Shown: positions 1 through 8,601, counted from the stretch's first letter. The stretch: 18,589 nt of DNA from CBDVBD01 sp965372135 (GCA_965372135.1 CBDVBD010000056.1:1-18589), one strand, 5' to 3'. The notes: generated by a model not told the origin, from the sequence alone. Numbers and translations: made by a program.

Positions 1-444
1 GTAGTACAGAAAATCTTTCGACCGATAGATACTCGACCCACCGATTTTTTTGTTGTCGATTACCAGATCGGATATTCCATCCTGGTAAATACCCGATATG
101 CCAATGCGTTCGAGATTACCAATCATCCATTTCGATAACTTGTCGAAATATTTGTTGTTCTCGGATATACCATTGGTGGGAAGTACTACCGAGATGACAA
201 TATTACCGGGATCGATCACCACCGCACATCCGCCGCCGTCTCGCTGATAAATCGGGACAGTGTCCTCAAGACAATGATCGACGAATAGTTCTTTGGATGG
301 CTTACTTCCTTTGCCGAGAACCACCGCAGGTTTTTCAGGAATGTATATCTTCGAACTCGCAGTCCTTTCCTTCAGGACATGTGCAATCAAGTCGTGGTCG
401 AAATCATATTTTCTTATATTCAAGCCATCGATCATTTCGCACAT
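1..444 (-). CDS. lipoate-protein ligase A-like protein (N-terminal part, cut by window edge)
   Basis: The gene runs off the left edge of the window; 148 codons are visible. Lipoate ligase and octanoyltransferase folds (BPL/LplA/LipB family) attach a lipoyl or octanoyl group to the lysine of lipoyl domains. Visible family marks are a glycine-rich cofactor loop, RDGGGCAVVIDPGNIVIS at about residues 69-86, and DLVIDNKKIGGSSIYR further on, whose lysine sits where the family has its catalytic lysine. Start: the ATG at 444, 13 bp after the lpdA stop; no strong ribosome site is visible, and a second in-frame ATG lies three codons later. As the last visible gene of the pdh operon it probably lipoylates the E2 subunit encoded two genes upstream. 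It could be an amidotransferase-type LplA paralogue; the missing C-terminus prevents a finer call. Confidence 0.8.
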   Translation of the reverse strand, partial: MCEMIDGLNIRKYDFDHDLIAHVLKERTASSKIYIPEKPAVVLGKGSKPSKELFVDHCLEDTVPIYQRDGGGCAVVIDPGNIVISVVLPTNGISENNKYFDKLSKWMIGNLERIGISGIYQDGISDLVIDNKKIGGSSIYRSKDFLYY

Positions 445-457
445 ATCGATAACACCG

Positions 458-1873
458 TCATTGTTTTGCTGGGGGAATGTGCACCGCTTCGCCGGCGGCA
501 ACTTCCGCCGCTTCCATTATGGCTTCCGAAAGTGTGGGATGTGGATGAATGGTAACGATGATGTCCTCGAGGGTGGCGCCCATCTCGATTGCCAATGTCC
601 CTTCCGCGATAAGTTCGGACGCGTGCGGACCCACCATCCCAACTCCAAGAACCAGGTTGGAATCCGGATCGGAGATGATTTTTACCAATCCGTCTGTTCT
701 CCCGATGGTCTGAGCTCGCCCTAACGCTCGGAGTGGGAATTTCCCTACGTTGATTTTTATTCCTTTTGCTTCGGCTTCTCTTTCCGTCAGACCGGTCCAG
801 GCGATTTCAGGGTCGGTAAAGACCACCGCGGGTATGGCTCGGTTATCGAACGCTGATTTATGATTAGCGATAACTTCCGCGGCGACGTGAGCCTCACGAC
901 TCGCCTTGTGGGCTAACATGGGACCCGGGGTCACGTCTCCGATAGCAAAGATGTGTGCTTCTGCCGTCCTATTTTCCTCTGATACCGGGATAAAGCCCTT
1001 GTCGTCCAAGGTGATGGCGGTGTTTTCCAGCCCGATGTCGTCGGTATTGGGCAACCGTCCGACCGCGGTTAACACTCGATCGGACTCGAGGGTCACTTCT
1101 GTTCCTTCATGTTCGACGGTACTGATGAAACCGTTATCGGTTTCTTCGATTTTGACCACCTTCGATTCGTATAAGATTTTATCGAACCGTGCCTCTGCAT
1201 GACTCATCATCACCTTCACCAAATCGAAATCGGCACCCATCAAGAGTCGCGGCAGGAAATCCACCATGGTGATTTTGGAACCGAGACCTGCATATACTAA
1301 CCCCAGTTCCAACCCAATATACCCGCCTCCGACAATCAACAGCCTATCAGGAACTTCAGGAACTTTCAATGCTTTCTTAGACGTCCAAACATTAATCCCT
1401 TCTGCGGGTGGAATTGTTCTGACTCGCGATCCGGTGGCGATAATACAGTTTTTAAATTCAACGCCGGAAACCTCAGAGCCTTCGATAAGAAGTGATTTGT
1501 TGCTGTCAAAGCGTGCCCGCCCTTTAATCACATCGATGCCTCGTCTTTTTACCAGACCCTCTACACCCTTGGTGAGTTTGTCGATGACACTATTTTTCCA
1601 TTTACGCAGCTTATCCAAATCAAACGTAATGCCCTCCACATTCAGTCCTAACTTGGAGGCATTTTTTACACTTTCTGACAATTCAACGCAATTAATCAAT
1701 ACTTTGGAAGGAATACACCCGTGCTGAAGACATACACCGCCCAGCTTTTCCTGTTCATCGATTAACACCACTTCCTTGCCCAGATCGGCTGCCCTTATCG
1801 CCGCTACATATCCCCCGGGTCCGCCACCAATGACTGCAACTTCTGCTTCTTGTTTCAGGCTTCCCATTACCAT
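458..1873 (-). CDS. lpdA: dihydrolipoyl dehydrogenase (E3)
   Basis: Flavoprotein E3 reoxidises the dihydrolipoyl arm of the 2-oxoacid dehydrogenase E2 with NAD+. The 471-aa length is normal. Visible motifs: FAD-binding VIGGGPGGYVAA near residue 15; the redox-active disulfide in GGVCLQHGCIPSK (Cys48, Cys53); the NAD-binding LLIVGGGYIGLELG near residue 180; a second FAD motif ending in FAIGDV; and the C-terminal HPHPTLSEAIMEAA holding the catalytic His-Glu pair. The start ATG at 1873 follows a GGGAG ribosome site about 12 bp upstream; a further in-frame ATG lies at 1867. It follows pdhC after 52 bp in the same operon. The residues between the cysteines (LQHG) differ from the common LNVG, within the family's range. 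Confidence 0.95.
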   Translation of the reverse strand: MVMGSLKQEAEVAVIGGGPGGYVAAIRAADLGKEVVLIDEQEKLGGVCLQHGCIPSKVLINCVELSESVKNASKLGLNVEGITFDLDKLRKWKNSVIDKLTKGVEGLVKRRGIDVIKGRARFDSNKSLLIEGSEVSGVEFKNCIIATGSRVRTIPPAEGINVWTSKKALKVPEVPDRLLIVGGGYIGLELGLVYAGLGSKITMVDFLPRLLMGADFDLVKVMMSHAEARFDKILYESKVVKIEETDNGFISTVEHEGTEVTLESDRVLTAVGRLPNTDDIGLENTAITLDDKGFIPVSEENRTAEAHIFAIGDVTPGPMLAHKASREAHVAAEVIANHKSAFDNRAIPAVVFTDPEIAWTGLTEREAEAKGIKINVGKFPLRALGRAQTIGRTDGLVKIISDPDSNLVLGVGMVGPHASELIAEGTLAIEMGATLEDIIVTIHPHPTLSEAIMEAAEVAAGEAVHIPPAKQ

Positions 1874-1925
1874 GAGGAATTTCTCCCAATATTTATGTGC
1901 TTGAAATTGATTGAATTATGTGTTC

Positions 1926-3245
1926 TTAAGTTTCAAGTAATAGTAGACTTGGATCGGAAAGTTGACGCACCATTTCTGACACAAACCTCGCTGCATCCGC
2001 TCCATCCGCAATGCGATGATCGAAGGCGAGAGTCAGTGGTAGTATTTTCCTTATCACAATTTCGCCATCGCGAACCACCGGTTTTTCCTGCGCCTTACCC
2101 ATCCCCAAGATTGCTACTTCCGGATAATTGATAGTGGGAATCAGCGCGGTTCCTCCAAGTGGTCCGACGTTAGTAATGGTAAAAGTGCCGCCCCGCAGGT
2201 CATTGACGTCGATAGTACCTTCTCTTGCCTGCGTGGCTTTTTCCTCGATGGCAGCCGAGACTTCCAATATGCTCTTGCGATCGGTGTCTTTGATAACCGG
2301 AACGATTAATCCCTTGCCAGTATCCACCGCAATTCCGATGTTGTAATACTTCTTGTAGATGATTTCTTCCTTAAATGGGTCGAGACTGGCGTTAAATGAT
2401 GGTGCAGCTTTCAGTCCAGCGGTAATCGCTTTTATCACGAAAGCCAACAGAGTCAGATGACCTCCGGGCTGGTCTTTCCGCCTCTCTTTTTCCCTTTGTC
2501 TGAATTTTTCCAGTTCAGTGACATCCGCTTCGTCCATGTGCACTACATGGGGCACCAGGATCATCGACGTCACCATCCGGTGCGCCACCTTCCGTCTGAT
2601 GGAACGCAACGCTTCTTTCTCAACCGGTCCCCACTGCTCAAAGTCAGGCAATGGGTCAATGTCGAGGAAGGGTATCGTCGAAGCAGCGTGAGCGGCGAAT
2701 TCAGCGACGGCGCGCTTTTCTTCAGCTATAGCTGGCGCTTCTTCCACTTCTTCAGCAACCGGTTTTTCACCGACGGCAGAGGCTTTTACATCTTCCGCTG
2801 TCACACGACCACCAGGACCGGAAGGAGCCACCCGATTGATATCCACCCCCAATTCTCGCGCTAATCTTCTGGTTGCCGGTGCTGCCGGTACCGGACCTCT
2901 ATATTTTGCTTCCGGTAGTGCAGTAGGAAGGGTTTCAGGTTCTTCAACGGGAGCTTCAGGAGCAGCTTCTGCTTCGATTTCTTCGGGAACAGCCTCCACC
3001 GCTTCACCCGTCCCGTCATCAACTACAGCGACCACATTACCCACCAGGACTGTATCGCCGATTTTCCCATTTAAAGATATTATCGTACCTGATTTAGGCG
3101 AAGGGATGGTCACTGCCGCTTTATCGGTTTCCACATCCACCAGCGGGGCATCCTCGTCGATACTTTCCCCGACATCCACATGCCATTTCAGGATTTCACC
3201 TTCGTGAATACCTTCACCGAGATCGGGCAATTTGAATTCAAACAT
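1926..3245 (-). CDS. pdhC: dihydrolipoamide acetyltransferase, E2 of pyruvate dehydrogenase
   Basis: E2 core of the pyruvate dehydrogenase complex; it transfers acetyl groups from E1 to CoA on a swinging lipoyl arm. Domains in order: one lipoyl domain (residues 1-80, with the lipoylated lysine in DVETDKA, Lys42); an acidic Ala/Pro/Glu linker; the E1/E3-binding domain (about 120-157, with APATRRLARELGVDINRV and GPGGRVTAEDVKA); a second linker; and the catalytic domain (about 215-439) with His410 and Asp414 in DHRIADG. The N-terminus, FKLPDLGEGIHEGEI, is close to that of Gram-positive-type PDH E2, which is why I prefer pyruvate over branched-chain substrates. The start at 3245 has AGGAG nearby. 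It lies 112 bp downstream of pdhB. Confidence 0.93.
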   Translation of the reverse strand: MFEFKLPDLGEGIHEGEILKWHVDVGESIDEDAPLVDVETDKAAVTIPSPKSGTIISLNGKIGDTVLVGNVVAVVDDGTGEAVEAVPEEIEAEAAPEAPVEEPETLPTALPEAKYRGPVPAAPATRRLARELGVDINRVAPSGPGGRVTAEDVKASAVGEKPVAEEVEEAPAIAEEKRAVAEFAAHAASTIPFLDIDPLPDFEQWGPVEKEALRSIRRKVAHRMVTSMILVPHVVHMDEADVTELEKFRQREKERRKDQPGGHLTLLAFVIKAITAGLKAAPSFNASLDPFKEEIIYKKYYNIGIAVDTGKGLIVPVIKDTDRKSILEVSAAIEEKATQAREGTIDVNDLRGGTFTITNVGPLGGTALIPTINYPEVAILGMGKAQEKPVVRDGEIVIRKILPLTLAFDHRIADGADAARFVSEMVRQLSDPSLLLLET

Positions 3246-3357
3246 ATTTTCTCCTAATATTCGATAATTCGGAATCTAACAGCTACCGAAAACATTCTCA
3301 GTCTGTACAGATCAATTCGATTGCCGAATTAGTGACGACAAAACGATCTTACATCAT

Positions 3358-4338
3358 TCAGAAATCGAGGGTTTCTTCGATTACGCTGCCGATCCGTTCC
3401 GGAGTCGGGATGTACTTCAACTCCCTTCCGAAATAGGGTGATACCACGTCATAATTGGTAACGCGTTTGACCGGGGCTTCCAGATACATCAATGATTTAT
3501 CGTTGATTTTGGCAATGATTTCCGAACCGATTCCCATGGTTTTCGGTGCTTCCTGAACCACCACACACCTTCCGGTTTTCTTGACCGATTCGCAGATGGT
3601 GTTCCCATCCATGGGTGCAATGGTCAATAAATCGATCAACTCGATTTTTGCACCCCGTTTCGTTGAAATCTCATCCACTGCTTTCAATGTGGGACGCATC
3701 ATGGCACCCCAGGCGATGACAGTGATATCGCTTCCTTCTTGAACTATCTGCGCTTTTCCGATTTCCATAACCTCCTCTTTTTCAGGCACTTCTTCCTTGA
3801 ATGCCCGATAGGAATGTTTCGGTTCCATGAAAACCACCGGATCGGGGTCACGAATCGCGGCGACCAGCAACGCCCTGGCGTTTCTTGGACCGGAGGGAAT
3901 AACAATCTTCACGCCGGGAATGGTGGCGTACAGAGCTTCACGGGATTCTGAATGATGTTCTAATGCTCTCACTCCCCCGCCATAAGGCATCCTTACCACC
4001 AGGGGGACAGTCCAATCACCTTGCGAACGCGACCGCAGGCGTGAGGCGTGTCCTTCTAGTTGTGGGATTATTAGATATGAGAAACCGGAGAATTGCATCT
4101 CGGCAATTGGTTTCAACCCGGCAAGCGCCATTCCGATGGCGGTCCCCATAATTGCGGATTCCGCCAGCGGTGTATCGATAACCCTTGCCTCACCGTATTT
4201 TTTTAGCAATCCCGCCGTGACTCTAAACACACCTTCATCGACGCCCACATCCTCGCCCATGACCACCACACTGTCATCTTTTTCCATCTCCTGCATCATG
4301 GCAAGATTTATCGCCTGCACCATATTTATCTTAGCCAT
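3358..4338 (-). CDS. pdhB: pyruvate dehydrogenase E1 component, beta subunit
   Basis: Beta half of the thiamine-diphosphate-dependent E1 heterotetramer; 326 aa from the chosen start, normal for the family. MAKINMVQAINLAMMQEM is the typical N-terminus, followed by VVVMGEDVG and by RVIDTPLAESAIMGTAIGMA, which carries the glutamate that activates thiamine diphosphate. The C-terminal transketolase domain includes VIAWGAMM and the VVVQEAPKTMGIGSEI segment. The frame is open 40 codons further upstream, but that part overlaps pdhA and looks unlike the family. The ATG at 4338 has GGAGGG just upstream and overlaps the pdhA stop by 8 bp, suggesting translational coupling of the two E1 subunits. Confidence 0.94.
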   Translation of the reverse strand: MAKINMVQAINLAMMQEMEKDDSVVVMGEDVGVDEGVFRVTAGLLKKYGEARVIDTPLAESAIMGTAIGMALAGLKPIAEMQFSGFSYLIIPQLEGHASRLRSRSQGDWTVPLVVRMPYGGGVRALEHHSESREALYATIPGVKIVIPSGPRNARALLVAAIRDPDPVVFMEPKHSYRAFKEEVPEKEEVMEIGKAQIVQEGSDITVIAWGAMMRPTLKAVDEISTKRGAKIELIDLLTIAPMDGNTICESVKKTGRCVVVQEAPKTMGIGSEIIAKINDKSLMYLEAPVKRVTNYDVVSPYFGRELKYIPTPERIGSVIEETLDF

Positions 4339-5422
4339 TGGTTCCCTCCTTTCCAAAGGCTTCCAAAAACTCAGCACGTTGTTCTTCCAGCTCCTCATGC
4401 CTGACAGCGAACACGTGATCGAAAGGTAGTTCGGGTTTGAATGCGTCGGTGGATTCAAACTCTTTCACGGCTGCATCGATTTCGGCTTTTATCTCCTCTT
4501 CCAGTTTTTTATGCTTTTTCTCGTCCAATACCCCTTTGTTTTCCAAGAAGATCTTGAATCTGCGCATGGGATCTTTTTCCCACCATTCTTCTTCGATCTC
4601 CTTCGTCCGATATTTCGAAGGATCATCCGCGGTGGTGTGCATCATCAGCCGGAACGTGACCGCTTCTATAAACGTCGGTCCCCCGCCGGACCGCGCTCGT
4701 TCCATGGCTTCCTGTGTCGCATGATACATCGCCAACGGGTCATTGCCATCCACCTGAATACACGGTACATTGTAAGCAATCCCTTTTTGTGCAATGGTCT
4801 GTGATGCGGTTTGTTTTTCCCGCGGAAGTGAAATCGCCCACTGGTTGTTTTGACAGATGAAGACCACGGGGGCTTTCCAAACAGCGGCGAAATTCAACGC
4901 CTCATGGAAGTCGCCCTCCGATGTGGCGCCATCACCGAAAAAGTTCAGCACCACTGTATTATTTTCACCGCGGTACTTCATGGCGTACCCAATCCCCACC
5001 GCATGTAATGTCTGGCTACCGACAATGACAGAAATCGGCAGGATTCTTTTTCCTTCCGGTTTCCGGTTACCTTCCTCCCAACCGTTGTAATAATGCAATG
5101 CCTGCACGATGGTTTCACCCAGGATCAGCCGAGCACCTGCTTCACGAAACGCACCCACCAGCCAATCGTTGTCTTTCATTAACAGCGTCGGGATACAGTG
5201 GGTGGCTTCCTGTCCGGTGGAAGGTCCAAACGTTCCGATACGTCCCTGACGCTGCAGGTTAATCATCCGCTGGTCAACCTCTCTGGCAAGATACATCCAG
5301 CGGTACATGGACACCAGTTCACTGCCATTGATATCCGGTTCCAAATCCTTATCCACTTTTCCATTTTCATCAAGAATTTGTAGATAAGAGACCGAAAATT
5401 TAGCAATTTCTTTTAATGGCAT
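4331..5422 (-). CDS. pdhA: pyruvate dehydrogenase E1 component, alpha subunit
   Basis: Alpha half of E1, which decarboxylates the 2-oxoacid on thiamine diphosphate and reductively acetylates the lipoyl arm; 363 aa, full length. The thiamine diphosphate/Mg motif runs from GDGATSEGDFHEALNF (GDG at 163-165) to NNQWAIS (about 192-198). GTFGPSTGQEATH near residue 63 and the phosphorylation-loop-like region TFRLMMHTTADDPSKYR are also as in the family. It appears to be the first gene of the operon: no gene lies upstream for 660 bp. The ribosome site is weak (AGGGAAG), and I could not find a convincing promoter. A branched-chain 2-oxoacid E1 is the main alternative; the operon layout and the E2 N-terminus favour pyruvate. 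Confidence 0.93.
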   Translation of the reverse strand: MPLKEIAKFSVSYLQILDENGKVDKDLEPDINGSELVSMYRWMYLAREVDQRMINLQRQGRIGTFGPSTGQEATHCIPTLLMKDNDWLVGAFREAGARLILGETIVQALHYYNGWEEGNRKPEGKRILPISVIVGSQTLHAVGIGYAMKYRGENNTVVLNFFGDGATSEGDFHEALNFAAVWKAPVVFICQNNQWAISLPREKQTASQTIAQKGIAYNVPCIQVDGNDPLAMYHATQEAMERARSGGGPTFIEAVTFRLMMHTTADDPSKYRTKEIEEEWWEKDPMRRFKIFLENKGVLDEKKHKKLEEEIKAEIDAAVKEFESTDAFKPELPFDHVFAVRHEELEEQRAEFLEAFGKEGTNG

Positions 5423-6081
5423 TTATCACTTCCCTGTAATGTTTTAGATTTGTACATACCAAATTTTCTACCTGTTATTGAATTATCCTAAGAGGAATAT
5501 ACTATCGATACCAGTTAAAGTTTCCGCAAATCTCCGTGCCTTTTTCCCGTTTTCCTTTAAACCAGAGAGTAAGAGTGGATTTGCAGTTGATGTTTCATCC
5601 ACATTTCCAATTACTCTGTTAAATTCACACAAGAAATTCTACCATCAAGATAATACAAGCTATCGACATAATCAAGAGATAAATGCTATGTAGGACTACG
5701 ATTTGAAGTTTCAGGTTGCATGAATTCCTGCTGTGGTAATCATAATAACTCTTTCTTCATCGACAGGTGTAAATTTAAAGTTCGATAATCGCCCAATTCG
5801 CCCCGCTGTAGTGTATTAAAACATTGGGGGACGGGGAACAATAAGAATCCGCACATAATAGAAGCCGCCAGGTCACAAGATCGCGCGGATTTTTTTTGTG
5901 GGAATATTCTAAGAAGGTAGTGTTGGGATTACATGATGGAAGGTGAGATTTTCTGTGTCTTATAAGTTTTAAATAAACAACATCTTATAGATGCATGCGA
6001 TCTAGTAATCAACTTATTGTGTAAAAACTTCAGAAAATTAAGATAATATATAAATAAACAGTCTGTTGCAGAAGATAACCT
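5423..6081. other. non-coding stretch upstream of pdhA
   Basis: AT-rich, 659 bp, no believable gene on either strand. The part nearest 5423 must hold the pdh leader and promoter, but no well-spaced -35/-10 pair stands out. The only clear structure is a plus-strand inverted repeat followed by eight T, listed separately. Confidence 0.6.
5846..5897 (+). terminator. possible orphan rho-independent terminator (plus strand)
   Basis: AATCCGC (5846-5852) and GCGGATT (5885-5891) are complementary, and a run of eight T (5890-5897) follows. The 32-nt loop contains further G+C-rich pieces that could extend the fold. No plus-strand gene ends here, so it would belong to a small RNA, if real. The long loop makes this weak. 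Confidence 0.3.
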
Positions 6082-6377
6082 TCACATCTCCGGAACAAGA
6101 CACTGTTCTAATTGGAGACGAAAGTAACCATCATTCTGATGGTTTTGAGGAACGCCGGTTATCCGCACCTGGAAGGTGTGAGCGCCCGGGGGGAAAACTG
6201 TGGAAATGGAGTTATCGGGTTGCATAGTCATGGGAAGGAAGGAGCCACCGTCAATTGCTGACCACTGGCTCCTTTGTCGATCAACGCTTGCACGTTTGCA
6301 GGCAAATCAGCCATCCCCACACCACTCCAGGCAAATAAAATCACCCCGACAATTATCCCAATCAAGAGCCTCTTCAT
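6082..6377 (-). pseudogene. frameshifted small secreted protein gene
   Basis: No family recognised. The 5' part (6228-6377) has an ATG behind a strong GGAGGAG ribosome site and encodes 49 aa. It opens with a signal peptide, MKRLLIGIIVGVILFAWSG, followed by VGMA and mature DLPANVQALIDKGAS. The frame then closes at 6228. A second frame, open across the same region, continues as QWSAIDGGSFLPMTM, then STVFPPGAHTFQVRITG, to a stop at 6082. Joining the frames near the GGAGCC at about 6269 gives one plausible secreted protein of about 98 aa with a beta-strand-rich C-terminal half. A single missing base explains the break. It could be a true decayed gene, a sequencing error, or a frameshift used in expression; the intact promoter and ribosome site argue that the damage is recent. 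Confidence 0.65.
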
Positions 6378-6471
6378 CTCACTCCTCCGGTCAGATTTAC
6401 GGAATGCTAAGATAACTCCCTGTACTTACACTGTTTGCAGCGCGAATGTTAATTGTCCCTCTCTTTTAACT

Positions 6472-6500
6472 ATAATAACTATTTTTTCGCTAAATGTCAA
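6472..6500 (-). promoter_or_regulatory. sigma70-type promoter of the frameshifted secreted-protein gene
   Basis: Read on the minus strand: -35 TTGACA (6495-6500, perfect), a 17-bp spacer, then -10 TATTAT (6472-6477, five of six). The start codon at 6377 lies about 90 bp downstream. Confidence 0.75.
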
Positions 6501-6597
6501 GGGAAAATCCCTCGTGCCTAATTTTTCTGTTTAACTTATTATTTCTAAGGATTACTGAACAAATCAATGATAAATTGAGTAATACATATATCATTAC

Positions 6598-6624
6598 AAA
6601 AAAACCCACCGAAAATCGGTGGGT
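6598..6624 (-). terminator. rho-independent terminator downstream of the tRNA
   Basis: On the minus strand ACCCACCGA and TCGGTGGGT form a perfect 9-bp stem with a 3-nt loop, followed by a run of T (complement of the A tract at 6598-6604). It lies 13 bp past the tRNA 3' end and so closes the tRNA transcript, possibly the whole lpx operon transcript. Confidence 0.9.
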
Positions 6625-6636
6625 TAAATAGCGGTG

Positions 6637-6709
6637 TGGGCCCAGTAGGATTTGAACCTACGACCCACGGATTATGAGTCCGCGGCTCTGACCGCTGAGC
6701 TATGGGCCC
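6637..6709 (-). tRNA. tRNA with CAU anticodon, probably tRNA-Ile2 (lysidine type)
   Basis: All 73 positions fit the cloverleaf: acceptor GGGCCCA/TGGGCCC, D stem GCTC/GAGC, anticodon stem GCGGA/TCCGT around the loop CTCATAA (anticodon CAT), T stem GTAGG/CCTAC with TTCAAAT, and discriminator A. CCA is not encoded (CAC follows). The GACTCATAATC core recalls tRNA-Ile2, whose C34 is converted to lysidine by TilS so that it reads AUA. Elongator tRNA-Met is the alternative; the initiator is excluded because the first acceptor pair is a matched G-C and the three G-C pairs before the anticodon loop are absent. It lies 63 bp after lpxK. Confidence 0.9.
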
Positions 6710-6772
6710 TAATATTCTAAATCTATCAACTTATTCTTGGCATTGAAAATATAATATAATTTTCGCATTTGG

Positions 6773-7831
6773 TCAAGCTGATTTTGTGTCTTTTTTCTCC
6801 TCCAACTTTAACCGAATCTTCTCTGCTATCCACTTTTCCAATTCCTCACCACCCTCCGTAATCTCCAGCGAAATCCTTAACGCCCACACCTTTAGCGCCT
6901 GCAGCATCAGCGGCAATTTCACCAGATCCTTCTCGGTGGTGATTACCGAATCGGCTTTGACATCACGATACACTTGCGCAATCCGATTTAAGGTGCGCTG
7001 ATTATAACTCATGTGATCTGGAAATACCAAGTGTGCCGCTGGTTCCACACCTAACGATCGCACTGAACTTTCGAAATCCTTGGGAGAGGCAATACCGGAA
7101 ACCAACAGGGGATTTCGCAAATCCGGACCGGAATTGAGCGGCAGGATCTTACGTTGTAACGACATCCATTCCGCAGGTGTGTGAGTGGATTTCAATACCG
7201 GTGCTTTGGTAATGGTGCCGATGCAATCCACCAAATCAGCAGTGGGATGGTAGTCATCGGCATGAGTAAACACCAACAAATCCGCCCGTTTCAGGCTGAA
7301 TAACGGTTCCCGCAAACGTCCCGCTGGAAGCAGTTTTTCTTTCAAAATTGGACGTTGTGCGTCGATCATCACTATGTCCAAATCCCGGTGCAGCCACCGG
7401 TGCTGGAATCCATCGTCCAATAGGATAACATCGGGCTTAAATCGCTGCACCAAATACAAACCGCCCCGAATACGAACCTTATCCACCACTACCGGCACCT
7501 TTGGCAGGCGTCGCGCCATCAACGCCGGTTCATCACCCGCCAAACCCGCATTTAGCGGTTTACGACGCCCTTCGGAGACTACCACCGTGCCCTTGCTGTG
7601 TCTGCGATAACCGCGGCTTAATATGCTGGGTTTGATTCCCATTCCCAGCAGTTTTTCAGCCAAAGTGATCACCATGGGAGTTTTCCCAGTCCCGCCTACC
7701 GTTAAATTGCCCACGGAAATCACTGGACATGGCAGCTCCTTGGTCAATAACCAGGCTTGATTAAACGCCCAATTTCTCAATACCACCCCTGCACCATACA
7801 CCCAGGAAAACGGCAGCAGTAACGGTTTCAC
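6773..7831 (-). CDS. lpxK: tetraacyldisaccharide 4'-kinase
   Basis: LpxK phosphorylates the 4' position of the lipid A disaccharide at the inner membrane. The 352-aa length is normal. The N-terminus has a hydrophobic stretch used for membrane association, then the P-loop SVGNLTVGGTGKTP (about 39-52). Other marks are GYRRHSKG, the conserved DDGFQHR near residue 140, a PAGRLREP motif, and ITTEKDLVKL near the C-terminus. The start codon is GTG at 7831 behind a GGAGGATG ribosome site; GTGA overlaps the stop of the preceding acyltransferase gene by 4 bp, a sign of coupled translation. Last protein gene of the lipid A operon. Confidence 0.94.
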   Translation of the reverse strand: MKPLLLPFSWVYGAGVVLRNWAFNQAWLLTKELPCPVISVGNLTVGGTGKTPMVITLAEKLLGMGIKPSILSRGYRRHSKGTVVVSEGRRKPLNAGLAGDEPALMARRLPKVPVVVDKVRIRGGLYLVQRFKPDVILLDDGFQHRWLHRDLDIVMIDAQRPILKEKLLPAGRLREPLFSLKRADLLVFTHADDYHPTADLVDCIGTITKAPVLKSTHTPAEWMSLQRKILPLNSGPDLRNPLLVSGIASPKDFESSVRSLGVEPAAHLVFPDHMSYNQRTLNRIAQVYRDVKADSVITTEKDLVKLPLMLQALKVWALRISLEITEGGEELEKWIAEKIRLKLEEKKDTKSA

Positions 7832-8601
7832 GATCCATCCTCCATCACCGGAACTGAAATCTCACCCCGCGCCATGGCATCGCAATCTTCCGTTTCCCTT
7901 ATCATGCGATTCTCCACCTCTCGACGCAACGCCTCGAATTCCGCACCTTTCAATCCTTTATCCACCCAAATCGGTTCCCCGATGAACAAAATCGTCTTGG
8001 AAAATGGCTTGGGTACTGTGAAACGATCCCAACTCCGAAACGTCCATGCCGGATGCGAACCAAAAGTGATATGCAGCATCGGTATCTGCGCTCGTTGCGC
8101 TAAAAGCATAGTACCAGGTTTGAAACAGTGTCTCGGACCCTTCGGACCATCCGGCAGCATAGCCCCTTCCCCACCCTCACGCAATTTCTTGACCATCTCC
8201 ACGAACGCTCTGGCACCTCCCCGTGTCGATGAACCCCGTGAAGTAATGTACCCGATCTTGTGGATAATTCTTGCGATCAACTCCCCATCCTGATGCTCGC
8301 TCACCATCGCGATGCACCCGCACTTGCGGCGATGAAATATCGGTATCAACATCCTGCCGTGCCATTCTATCCAGGTAAATCCGGTACCTTGCTTCTGTAT
8401 TTCTCTAAGATGCTGTTCACCGACCACCGCAATCCTGGTCCAATGCCCTGCCAGCAACAATAGCAAATGCCCGAAACGAGTCGCTAACCAAAATAACATT
8501 CTGTCACGGAACCGCCGAACCCAGGATTTTTTCGACTTCGGCGGCACAGCTTGTTGATCGGTTTGTGCCATTGTGTTCGGTGATAGATTGTCAGCTGCCA
8601 T
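7828..8601 (-). CDS. lysophospholipid acyltransferase family protein (DUF374)
   Basis: Member of the DUF374 branch of the LPLAT acyltransferases. The marks are WIEWHGRMLIPIF (catalytic His region), SRGSSTRGGARAF and the MLPDGPKGPRHCFKPG block. A basic, tryptophan-rich N-terminal segment followed by the hydrophobic MLFWLATRFGHLLLLLAG suggests attachment to the inner membrane. In Gram-negative genomes such genes commonly sit in lpx clusters, so a late acyl transfer to lipid A is a reasonable inference; the substrate is not proven by sequence. The start is uncertain: ATG at 8601 (257 aa, overlapping the lpxB stop by 11 bp, chosen for coupling) or ATG at 8571 (247 aa). Neither has a strong ribosome site. 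Confidence 0.85.
   Translation of the reverse strand: MAADNLSPNTMAQTDQQAVPPKSKKSWVRRFRDRMLFWLATRFGHLLLLLAGHWTRIAVVGEQHLREIQKQGTGFTWIEWHGRMLIPIFHRRKCGCIAMVSEHQDGELIARIIHKIGYITSRGSSTRGGARAFVEMVKKLREGGEGAMLPDGPKGPRHCFKPGTMLLAQRAQIPMLHITFGSHPAWTFRSWDRFTVPKPFSKTILFIGEPIWVDKGLKGAEFEALRREVENRMIRETEDCDAMARGEISVPVMEDGS

Noticed and set aside
4339..4458. 40-codon upstream extension of pdhB
   Set aside because: It overlaps the end of pdhA, does not resemble the family, and the ATG at 4338 has a strong ribosome site.
6127..6148. Perfect 8-bp hairpin AACCATCA/TGATGGTT followed by four T
   Set aside because: It lies within the coding part of the broken secreted-protein gene and the T run is short on the plus strand, where no gene ends.
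6200..6534. Two overlapping plus-strand frames of 71 and 86 codons
   Set aside because: They are antisense to the frameshifted secreted-protein gene and its promoter and have no ribosome site.
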